Source of the DNA: Brachyhypopomus gauderio
Taxonomy: Eukaryota; Chordata; Actinopteri; Gymnotiformes; Hypopomidae
NCBI RefSeq assembly: GCF_052324685.1
Contig: NC_135221.1
Coordinates: forward strand, 7,961,375-8,025,374
DNA length: 64,000 bases
Direction of reading: 5' to 3'
Positions 1 through 11,800 of the stretch are shown here, in pieces (the stretch's first letter is position 1; each line of letters begins with the position of its first letter). Made by a program: the position numbers and the translations under genes. Under the pieces are notes generated by a model that had not been told where the DNA came from, made no database searches, and was given only the letters and a program-made list of their open reading frames with translations.

Positions 1-255
1 TTTGCACTTCTTTCATGATCAAAGAAAGACCATCAATACATTTCAGACCAATAGTTCAACAGCCATCACACGTATGAATAACAGCATGCTTCATTACACC
101 CGTGTTCCTCAGCTACCAGGACCACTTCAAACAGGCTGGGCTGCGTGAGACTGTAGTGTGTGTATTAGTGCTAAACTGTAATCACACCGTGGTCTCACAC
201 TGCTGCCTGGTGCAAGGCTGGACAGCCTGAGACCTCACGAATTAGCCAGGAGCAG

Positions 256-1005
256 GGAGCTCCTCACCCTCCTCACACCCCCAACACTCCTCACACTTCT
301 CACCCTCCCCACACCACAGCACTCCTCACACTCCAACACTCCTTACACTTCTCACCCTCGCCAACATTCATCACCCTCTTCACACCCCAACACTCCTCAC
401 ACTTCTCACCCTCTCCTCACCACAACACTCCTCAGCCTCCCCAACACTCCTCACACCCCCAACACTCCTCACACCCCCAACACATCCTCACATGCCCAAC
501 ACTCCTCACCCTCCCCAACACTCCCCACACTCCTCACCCTCCCCAGACTCCTCGCCCTCTTCACACCCCAACACTTCTCACCCTCCCCACACCACAACAC
601 TCCTCACACCCCCAACACATCCTCACATCCCCAACACTCCTCACACTTCTCACCCTCTCCTCACCACAACACTCCTCAGCCTCCCCAACACTCCTAACAC
701 CCCCAACACTCCTCACACCCCAACACATCCTCACATCCCCCACACTCCTCACCCTCCCCAACACTCCTCACATCCCCAAGACTCCTCACCCTCCCCACCC
801 TTCTCACATCCCAACACTCCTCACCCTCCTCACACCCCAACACTCCTCAAACATCTCACTCTCCCCACCCTCCAATACTCCTCACCCTCCCCACACCCCA
901 ACACTCCTCACCATCCCAACATCCCTCACACCCTCTCTCACTCCTCACCCTCCCAACACCTCTCACACCCCCCCCCTCACCCTCCCCATTCCTCCTCTGC
1001 CCCGC
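256..1005. repeat. C-rich, G-poor minisatellite
   Basis: About 750 bp of imperfect tandem copies of short units such as CTCACACCCCCAACACTC and CTCACCCTCCCCA. The plus strand is almost free of G across the whole block, so the minus strand is rich in runs of three to five G. Open reading frames here are repeat artefacts: they encode only Pro/His/Ser/Thr-rich protein on plus and Gly/Val/Arg-rich protein on minus. No gene function is suggested. Confidence 0.9.
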
Positions 1006-3299
1006 AGACTGCACACATGTGCAGCTTCAGGAGCAGAACCATGCTGATATTTCCCATCGCTGACAGCATCCTCAAACAAAGAGCCTCTCAGAAAGGTTAT
1101 GGTGACATTAATTAGGCAGCCAAAGTGCTGGACTTTCAAATGTTATGCAATGCTGGGTCCAGCACGCTGCGAATAATAATTAGAAGGCATTGCAAACAGA
1201 GCAACGCAATTACTTCAGTTTTATTTGTGCTGAAATAAGACGGTAGCGTAATATAACTTTGCAGAGAGAAGGCTACTTAAAAAAAAACCCCATCTGCTCA
1301 GCGTTTGAGGACAGTTTCTTTGCTGCTGTGTGCCTGCATGTACATGCTGTTGGGGTCGAGTGCATGTACGGCAAAGTGGCTGTAATATTTACCGTTTGGC
1401 ATAGAGGAAAGAAGCCCAGATTGTTAAGAATGTGAGCAGGCGTTGCATCAGCTCTGTTGCTGGGCTCTCTCATTTCTCTCTTGCTGCGCTGACAGACACT
1501 CTGACGGAACTCTGAGAGTCGTGCACAGCGTTCACAACTAACAAAGGACTAGATTAAGACAAAGAGCAGACGTGTGTGTTCATGCTCCTCCACTTGATTA
1601 AAAAAAAAAAAAATGAAGAAAACTCTGGGCAATGAAATGCTTTCCGTGTCTCTGCAAATCATGAAGGGTCTGAATCAGACCTGCACCTGCTGAGGGTCCA
1701 AAAAACATCAAACATCTGAAACTGAACCGAGGAGGTTTTATGTTATCCATAACATTGACGGCTGCATTAAGAACGAGGAACACTTCACAGGGCCGTTGGG
1801 ATGTTGAAGCTGAGCTCTTTCTGTTTCTCATCAAAGGAGTGAGTCAGAGAGGAGACAACGCGGTTCACTTCCCCTTTGCTATGAGGTGTTGGATTTATGC
1901 TACATTAAGTCCGCCTGCCTGCTTTAGAACGTCAGGTGCTGCAGGCTGCATGAAAACAGCTCGCATTTCGATACACGTCAACCGAGAGCCCCCAACAGCA
2001 TCCGTCAGCGTAACCATGTTGGCATAAACCTGTTTATTATTTGTGTGGGCAACCTTGGCGAACGGCGTCATTTAAAGCAAAGCAAGCCTGCTGGCGTGTA
2101 GGCTGTTACCTATGCGTTACGTAAAACAGCAGCCGCTATCCCGCAACACACCCACGTGTGGAGAGTACACACACTCCCCGTGATGCTCCTCCAGGACGCA
2201 GACTGCAAGACCAGGGAGAGCCGGTGAGGGGCACCACACCCGGACGCCCTAATGTGGGTCACCAACTCTGTAACGCCCAAAGATGAATGCTGACATTCAT
2301 GAGCAACACAAAGAGCACAGGACAAATGAGCTAATCAGACATGCTGTGAAGCTCAGCTTCGCTGTTTTACAACTAAGAACTTTAGTTATGAATTATATAT
2401 CTGACATATTATCCGTTTCTTTTAAAATATCTAAAATGCTGTATACATTTTTTTACTCCATATTACGGCCGTTATTTATACCCCCCAAGTCTGGGAAGGA
2501 TATAATATTTCAAAAAATATTATTTCTAGGCTGCTGAATCACACAAAATAAACCATGCATATTGCAAAATAATAAAATAAATGTTTTTCGGCTGTGAAGA
2601 CATTTTTGCACTTTAAGAAGGCTGACTTCTGACACAAAAGATGCTCACAACATTTTTTAGTAAATCATTATTCACACAGAATTTGAGGCACTAGAGGTGA
2701 ATATCCGTTATGTGGACCACAAGCCATTTTGTAATTGTCTCAAAGAGCGATAACGTTTCAAAATAAAATAATCTGGTCAAAGTGATTCTACAAGTGCTTC
2801 CTGTGTCGAGGTTTATTCACCGTTTAAATGGCGAAAAAATAAGTGTGAATTTACGATTTGAGCGCTCGAAAAGAAACAAGAGGAAGCATTTTAGCTCAGT
2901 GGCATATTGCGAAATGTAGCTGATTTTTTCTGAATAAGCTAATAACTATATGCTAACGTTCCCGCTCTACCTTACTGAAGCTCTAATTACCACAGTCATT
3001 AAAATATTCTACGCTAAATCGGTTAATGGTTTAGACTTATTTAATCCACTGTCTCGAAAATCTAATGAGCGTGCTGCAGCTTGTCGTGGCATAACCTTCA
3101 TTAGGTAGCAACATAAAACCTGTTAAGATTAATACAGCCACTATAAACATATTTTGTGCTGTATCAACTCGTCGTCCTAGTAAAGTAAAAATAAGCTTAG
3201 ATACGTAGTAAAGTATCTGTTTCCAGTAGTTATATTTCAGTGTAATTTAACATAGTTTTATGAATAAGAACGCAAAAGCAAACAAGCAAAACAAACCAC

Positions 3300-3314
3300 A
3301 TATATATCATATAT

Positions 3315-3385
<71 letters not shown>

Positions 3386-3396
3386 TATATATATAT
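3300..3396. repeat. (AT)n microsatellite
   Basis: Nearly pure alternating AT with a few ATCAT interruptions, followed by a short (CA)n run. Confidence 0.95.
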
Positions 3397-5902
3397 TCTT
3401 CATACACACACACACAGATAGCAATAGTGCGTCAGTGGTGGAGCAAACAACCCTTCACTTCATTCACTTCAATAATTGTGATTTTCTCAAACTCATCTGG
3501 GATCAATTGCAGTACTGTGAAGAGCCATTAAATGAACTTGAGGGAGAACCCATGAGAAACACACACAGTCACACTCACACAGACACGAAGAAGAGACCAC
3601 AGGCCTGCCAGTGCTGACAGGCCACACGTTACAGCAGTGAATTCATTTATAAACATGAAATTAAAACCCCCAAACTTCAGTCAAAAAATTAAGATTCATG
3701 AATGTGATGGATGTGCTAGTGCACGCGTCTCAATAACACTACACTCTTGTTCTTTCACACGGATGAGCTCGTGAGCTCGTCTGTCCTAGCGATATTCTCT
3801 GTGGAGGACAGCCTGGACGGACACCGTGTCACCAGGCAACATGGCAACAGGAAAGAAAAGAGGGAGAGAGACTGCGTTTGTGACTACAGCGTATGTATAA
3901 GCGATGAAAAGAGAGAGACAGACACGGATACGGAGGAAACCGAACACATTGAACTCTTCTGGGAGCTGTGCCATTCTCTCTAATCCTTTGTGATAGATGC
4001 CTGACAATAAATTACTCCGAACAGTCCAAAAAAAGTCTATTTACATGTTTCAAAAGTGTCTTATTCACCAGTTCTATCAACTTGATGTGCATTCAGAGAA
4101 ATGCAGCTATCCCACAGCACCGTGAACAAAAAGTGGACCAGGCAGCAGTAGAGTTAGTGGATGCCATTAATTAAACCTAATATAGACATGTGCAAACTGT
4201 GTGAACAGTACTTGTATATTTTGGCAAAACATTCATTGGTGTAAGTCACTGGAGTGTCATTAGTACCCAGATGAACGAGGGGGCTGCTTTTGAAACTTAA
4301 CAGTCACAGTCCTGGCAAGTTTATTCACCTGCCAGTCTTAGCAATGCTGTGCACAGTGAAACTCAGACTAGGTCTCACAGCGGCTAACAAGCAAGTTACA
4401 CAGCCATTCAGTGAGCAGCCTGTCTCAGGCGCCTTCAACACTGATGCTAACGCCATACACGACGCTTTGACACCATCGGGGAAAACGGCTGGCCCAGTCA
4501 TGCTGCCTGCGGGGCGCTAGACATGACCAGGCAGACGAGGTCAGGCTTCAGCCCTGCTATCTCGACATCAGACACATAGATGAGGCCGGTGCCTGGTGGA
4601 GAGAGGGTAAGAAAAAGGAAATCGTATTGCAGTGGGGCAAATGTGCAGGGGACACGCGGAAAAGCCTCTAAAACACGTCATTTGCTACACCTCATAGGAT
4701 GGACGGATCATAATATCCAGGAGAACAAAATAAAAGCATATCTTTCCCTCGTGCATAGAAAGCATGAACTTCCTAGAGACAAAAGAATGGAAGAGCATGA
4801 GCACTGATGAGGCCAACACCTGAGGTCTTCAGAGACCGCATCCCTGAACCAGCATCTTCAGGCAAGACAGCATACCACAAGAATCCAATAGCTGCCTGTC
4901 ACATCCTGTTTTCCCTTTCTGGAGGTGTGAGCAGGGATGAGGATGAAGGTCCGGGGGGAACTCAGGCGGACAAAACCACACCGTACCGCCAAAGCCACAC
5001 AGCCCCAGAGAAGAAAGCTCCTCTCCGAAAGTCTCCGAGTGCTACATCTGCCTGTCTGCCTTTAGTTCATAACTGACTCCGCAGGACTTAAAATAAAACC
5101 AACATTCACAGTGTGACTAATAAAAAAATGGATGCACAACAGACAGTGGAGTTTACATCTCAGGACAGAACGCCACACAACTTCAACGATGACAAGGACC
5201 ACAATGACATTTACCCACGATTAGTGTAGTCATTCCTTCATCTGATGTTATTTTGTTCTGCTTGGACCTGCGAAGCAAATCCAGCGATCCTGAGCAGACA
5301 CTACTGCTGTCTTACAGCACTAAGCGGAATCTAATTTACCTGTGCAGGAGTTCATTTAACACCGGCACATTGTGTGGACTGGTTTACAGCGATGCCGGGG
5401 CAGAAAGAACCGGCAGAACCAGCAGAATGTGGAGCAGGAATATGGACGTGGATGAGAAGTAAGGGACTAATCCTGTAGGAAGCTCCGTCACACTGTCTCA
5501 CCATACGAGCTGTCAGTAAGGCCACGAGTGACGCCGTCTCATTTCCCATCAGCCCGAGTCCACGTTGTGCCGTAACCGTGCTAAAACGAAAACATCTGTT
5601 CTGCTGTAGGCCACTCTGTAGTGTTAAACAGCCATTACAGCTGGTGTTCTGTTGTTTGGCCATTCTCTCAATAATCACGTCTGAGCATGTGCACGTGTGT
5701 GTGCACGCTTATACTAATGTTTCCCCGCTGAGCAGTGTAACTGCACCTAAACGTGTGTCTGTGGTTTTTTAAGTGGTCTCGCTTCCATCCTGCCACCGTA
5801 CTTGAGCAGAGCCCGAGTGTCACAAAGACCAGGGGATAATCCGATCCAGGCCCGGTCCACCCTCGATCCAGCTCTCCCCACCAGGGACACACACAGTCGG
5901 GG

Positions 5903-5955
5903 GAGAGCAATAAGTTGAACTCAAATAGTTGATTTCAACATCAACTATTGCTCTC
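5903..5955. repeat. Short inverted repeat (hairpin)
   Basis: GAGAGCAATAAGTTGA at 5903-5918 is the inverted copy of TCAACTATTGCTCTC at 5941-5955, with one unpaired base and a loop of about 22 bases. It could be the fossil of a tiny MITE. No target duplication is evident. Confidence 0.5.
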
Positions 5956-6357
5956 ATGCCCTCGAGAGGGAAACCTTAGAAAACGTGAACATGCCTGTCC
6001 TTTCAATGTAGGGGCCAAGAGCATTCAGACAGGAATAGGTTTCTTCAAACGTAACGTTATTGGTACGTCTACAGCACGCTTGACTGTTGGCTGATCGTTT
6101 CTTCTGCGTTTGACAGAGACACTTTTACCATGCTGTTGCCTCTTTATGGACATATGGCTCTACCAGCTGCAAACAAACAAAAAACCTCAAAAAAGGAAGA
6201 GTTTTTGGGTACTAAACAAGCAACATTCATCACAAAAACATATCCTGCTCTGTTTACAGTGTCGAATTTGATGATATTTAAACGAAGCAGATGGCATTAA
6301 TAGGCGACCAAGAGAAAGCAATAGTCAAAATGATGGTATGCATGCCTAGTTAACAGT

Positions 6358-6460
<103 letters not shown>

Positions 6461-8381
6461 GTGCCAGACCCTGTTGGATAGCATCTATATTTCATGAATG
6501 ATAAAGGTTTGTGTGGCAGTGTGCACCTTGCTGAGAGCTGTAAGATGTAATTCAGAAGCACTTCTCCATCTTCCAGTGTCGTAGGTTATGCTGCTTCACG
6601 CTAGGCTAGCCTGCAAACCTCCTGCTCCACCTTATCAACCACAGGAGTCTGGAGCATTTTCTCATCTCACCCAGAGATTACTCTGCAGTTTAGTCAGAAG
6701 CACAGAGGGGGCCTTTCGCACTCTTTCATTTTCTCTCACCCCATCTTTCACTGATGAGGGTCATTTACGTCCCTGAGCGTCTCTGAGTGTCTCCTTTGCT
6801 TGTTTGCACAGACGTGACAGAAATGACCCTCTTTTTCTCCTGTAGTTTAACCTCTCGGCTCTCTCAGCTGTGTCTGGACATAGTATCTAGACCAAAACCA
6901 CCAATCTGACAATTAGCCAAACTAGTTCTTAAAGCAAAGTATGTGATGCATATGACACAGAGCAGCCGGAGGGTCTCGGGAGGATTCTTTACAAGCCCAC
7001 AGAAGTCTTGAGGTTAACACTGGCTCGCCTGAAGTAAGTCAGTGGAACCATGTCACTGTAAATCTAGAGTTCAGGAAGGCTCCTAAAGAAGTGACGTGTG
7101 GTATCGTGTGATTCTGAGTCTTTTGACTTTTCCTAACATTTGTCTGACTTTAAGGGCAGCAAACCACCCACGTCCCCATGGGAAAATGGCTGATCAAATT
7201 TTGATGGACTGCTCACCTGCACTGCTACTTAAATTTACCAAGACTCATCATTTAAAATGTTAGATAGCGTAACAACAAACTCACCATGGACATCTAAACA
7301 GAACTGTGAAAGTATTTATATTTATAGTATTTTTTTATCATTGTTTTGTAAACACATTCTGATAACTTTGCAGTGTGTGAGATAGCATTATGTATACATT
7401 TTTTTACAAATGTTTTTTTGTTTGTTTTTTGAGTCAAATGTATCCTATGAGAGCATTCATCAACATTGTTATATCCAAAGAGACAAAATAATTACAAAAT
7501 AATCAACATCCTAAACCAAGGTACAGACATTAATTAAAACTGTCAGTGGATAAATGGAACAATATACTATAATGTTTCTAATTGATAGTGAATATGTTTC
7601 TTTGATTTAAAATATGTATTTATTTAAAGTCTCGTGTTTTTCAGGCAAATCTTGCATTGTTTAACTTTCCCTAAGTGAAGATGGAGAGCTAGACAACGTT
7701 ATATTAAGAAGGAAAGACAAAAATAAAGGCAGAAAGGGAATAAATCAAAATGTTCACTGATAAGCACAAAAAGCAAAAACAAACTGAATGCCATTTCACC
7801 GGATTGCGGCATGTGCCAAAGAGTTAAAAAGGCCATTAAAATCAGACTGTGGAAAATAAAATGCACAAATTAACATTAGTATGTAATGTGAAATGTTCGA
7901 TCTATGACTCTGACCATCAAGGATTTTGAGAAAAATAAATATGAAGAGTAATTTTCTCTGCTGCGGGCGACCACACACAGTGTCGCTGTCTAGATGCCCG
8001 TCTTATCATCATACCTGCAGTAATCCACGATAGCTATTATAATTCGGTTATAAAGCGGCAAAAAATGAAAAATTATTCTTACCAACGCCATATTTTTCGT
8101 GTTCAGTCGGGATCCACATTTTTTCGCACCTAGCAAAGAAACTGCATGCTATATAACGGGGTAATTGCGAATGATACAGTCCATATTGATATCAGCTTGG
8201 CTTTCACTGTATTGTTCCGAGGGCAGACGCACAGCATCCCACATACAGTACATTTTCCCAGCCCAGTAAAAATGTGAACTGCTTCATGGGAGATGAAGTA
8301 AATGAACGATAAATGGAAGGTAAAAAACTACAAGTCCCATGAATACTACAACAATTGCGATTGGCCCGTTCTTATTCTATT

Positions 8382-8391
8382 GTCACGTGAC
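8382..8391. promoter_or_regulatory. Palindromic E-box, CLEAR-type, at znf277 start
   Basis: GTCACGTGAC is a perfect 10-bp palindrome that matches the CLEAR/USF-type E-box recognised by TFEB/MITF and USF family factors. It ends 14 bp before the predicted znf277 ATG. An inverted CCAAT box (ATTGG) lies about 20 bp further upstream, at about 8360. The position suggests a core-promoter element. Binding is an inference from the motif only. Confidence 0.5.
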
Positions 8392-8405
8392 TCAGTTACT
8401 CGACG

Positions 8406-8691
8406 ATGGCCACCCGGAAGGAGCGCGCAGAAGTGACAGGTAGTTAGCTGGACAGCTAACAACATACGCTACTACGTTACAATAGGCTACAGATTTGGCA
8501 TAATTGTGCTAATTTTCCACCACTAGTGTTTAGGATGTTCTGCTGTTATTTCGATTATCGTTAAATTAAGCAACATAAAATGCGAGGTTAAGTGGCAATT
8601 TCATTGGCACAAAGTTAGCTAGTGAGAGCTGCTTGGCTCGGACTGAGAAAGAATTTATTATTAAATCCTAAACAAATGTTTTTAGATACTG

Positions 8692-8747
<56 letters not shown>

Positions 8748-8834
8748 AGAGACAGGGAGACACTGAGAGAGAGAGTGCGGTGTAGGCTGCTGTGTGGGTC
8801 GGGGTCTCCACAGTGGTGTGTTGACTTGTCCATT

Positions 8835-8877
<43 letters not shown>

Positions 8878-11800
8878 AGACAGAGAGACACTGAGAGAGA
8901 GAGTGCGGTGTAGGCTGCTGTGTGGGTCGGGGTCTCCACAGTGGTGTGTTGACTTGACCATTCAGTGCGTGTGTGTGTGTGAGTGTGTGAGAGACAGAGA
9001 GACACTGAGAGAGAGACAGTGTGTGTAGGCTGCTGTGTGGGTCGGGGTCTCCACAGTGGTGTGTTGACTTGTCCATTCAGTGCTTGTGTGGAGCTCGAAG
9101 TGATCACGAGAGAGAGTGATATTACCAACACGGGGCTCATTACTGGATGAGTCACATACATATCTTTACATATCTTTATTTATTTATTCATCTTTTCAGT
9201 GTTTAGTGCTCGGTTTGTGAGAAACGACCATGAAGTACAATTTCAAGACAGCCTGTGATAGGTGTTTAGTGATGTTGGGTGATGGGTGAGTGAGTGAGTC
9301 ATGCTTTAATTCATATTGAATCAGGGGCTCCTTTATGGATGAGTGATGTCCATGTTCTGGAATTGTAAATATATGAGTATGAAGGCCTTGAGTGAGATAC
9401 TCATATATTTATTGTAACAAATTTTATTGCATATATCAAAGTATGCAAATATGTTTGTTCAAAGACAAAATAATCACACAAAAGACACAACCTTGGCAAA
9501 AAGAGCAACCAGATATGGTTAGTAGGCTGTTGGTGAATTTATTGAGGATAGATTCAGGGAAGGAAGGCAGTTTTCTGTTTTAATAATCCTAATCTTAACT
9601 GCAACCTTTTGAAAGTAACTGTCTGACAGTCAGCTGTGTGCATGTGGAGATTTATACCCTGAATCTTCCCTAATTCTGTGTTTACACAGATATTCTAAAT
9701 CTCACATACCATAAAAGGTTTATTTGTTGCACGTCATTCAAAAACACTAACCTGTGCGGAGCAGAGGAGCCCCAGGTCTGCAATTGAGAACCCGTAGCTA
9801 AGATACAGAAAACATACACCAGCTCCATTTTACAAGTTTGTGGCGTTCCTACTACAGACGGCTGACTTAAACCACCGTAGACGGTCCTTAAACCACCGTA
9901 GACGGTCCCTTAAACCACCGTAGACGGTCCCTTAAACCACCGTAGACGGTCCTTAAACCACCGTAGACGGTCCCTTAAACCACCGTAGACGGTCCCTTAG
10001 CTGCCGCTGTGTTCTCCCTCCAGGTGGCCAGGATTGCATTTTGGAGCCACTATGCTTCCCTGAGCAGCGGGAGGCTGGTGATGGCGTGGGGGCCTGCCTG
10101 CTGCCCTGTGCTCTGTGCTCCAACACACATCCCCTCTCAGATAGGGACCAGCTCCTCAAACACCTGCTGCTGGAGCACAAGCTGGTCATCGCAGATGTCA
10201 AACTCGTTGCCGACTTCTCCAAGTATGACCCTAAGCGCTCTCACTGATTAGAGGCATTTAGTCTGGTTTCCTAGGAGATCTACACTCATCGGCCACTTTA
10301 TTAGGTACACCTGTCCCACTGCTCATTAATGCAAATGTCTAATCAGCCAATCATATGGCAGCAACTTAATGCATTTATGCATGTAGACATGGCCAAGATG
10401 ATCTGCTGCAGTTCATACCGAGCATCAGAATGGGGAAGAAAGTTGACTTAAGTGACTTTGAATGTGGCATGGTTGTTGGTGCCACACGGGCTGGCCTGAG
10501 TATTTCAGAAACTGCTGATCTACTGGGATTTTCATGCACAACCATCTCTAGGGTTTATAGAGAATGGTCCGGAAAAGAGAAAATATCCAGTGAGCGGCAG
10601 TTCTGTGGGCGCAAAAGCCTTGTTGATGCCAGAGGTCAGAGGAGAATGGCCAGACTTGTTCAAGCTGATAGAACGGCAACAGTAACTCAAATAACCAGTT
10701 GTTACAACCGAGGCATGCAGAAGAGCATCTCTGAACACAATACATCTAACCTTGAGGCGGATGGGCTACAGCAGCAGAAGACCAAACCGGGTGCCACTCC
10801 TGTCAGCTAAGAACAGGAAACTGATAATATTGGACAATACAAGATTGGAAAAACATTGCCTGGTCTGATGAGTCTCGATTTTTGCTGTGACATTCGGATG
10901 GTAGGGTCAGAATTTGGCGTCAACAACATGAAAGCATGGATCCATACTGCCTTGTATGAATGGTTCAGGCTGGTGGTGCAATGGTATGGGGGATATTTTC
11001 CTGGCACACTTTGGGCCCATTAGTACCAATTGAGCATCCTGTCAACACCACAACCTGACCATGTCCATCCCTTTATGACCACAGTGTACCCATCTTCTGA
11101 TGGCTACTTCCAGCAGGATAACGCACCATGTCATAAAGTGCGAATGATCTCAGACTGGTTTCTTGAACATGACAATGAGTTCACTGTACTTGAATGGCCT
11201 CCACAGTCACCAGATCTCAATCCAATAGAGCACCTTTGGGATGTGGTGGAACGAGAGATTCACACCATGGATGTGCAGCCGACAAATCTGCAGAAACTGC
11301 GTGATGGCATCATGTCAATATGGACCAGACTCTCTGAGGAATGTTTCCAGTACCTTGTTGAATCTGTGCCACAAAGGATTTAAACAGTTTTGAAGGCAAT
11401 ATGGGGTCCAACCCAGTACTAGCCAGGTGTACTTAATAAAGAGGCTGGTGAGGGTATATTACTGAGGTCACCTTAACCATCAGAGGAAATGGTGATGATG
11501 CTGCTGTAAACAGAGTCAGAGCCTTCATTGGACTGCACAGCTCCCCTGTTGTCCTTTATTATCGCTAAAATAATGATGCATTGGCTGATATGTGGAAAGT
11601 GGAATCACAAGACAAACTAACACACATTCTTTATTTATTTGCATTTCTATAGCACCTTTCATACATACATGCAACTCAAAGTGCATATTAGCTTGTTAAA
11701 GGTAATACCACCGATGTGTGGGACAGTGAATGATCCATGCTGTTCGATTCAAAGACAGAATGAAAAGTTTTGCTCTTCTGACACAGGTACATGCTATACT

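Noticed and set aside
492-1115. 207-codon plus-strand open frame rich in Pro, His, Ser and Thr
   Set aside because: It is only the translation of the C-rich minisatellite and has no domain or gene context.
8622-9161. Several open frames of Cys-Val or Thr-His repeats on both strands
   Set aside because: They translate (TG)n/(CA)n microsatellites. The same holds near 6.4, 31.6, 32.4, 45.5 and 48.6 kb.
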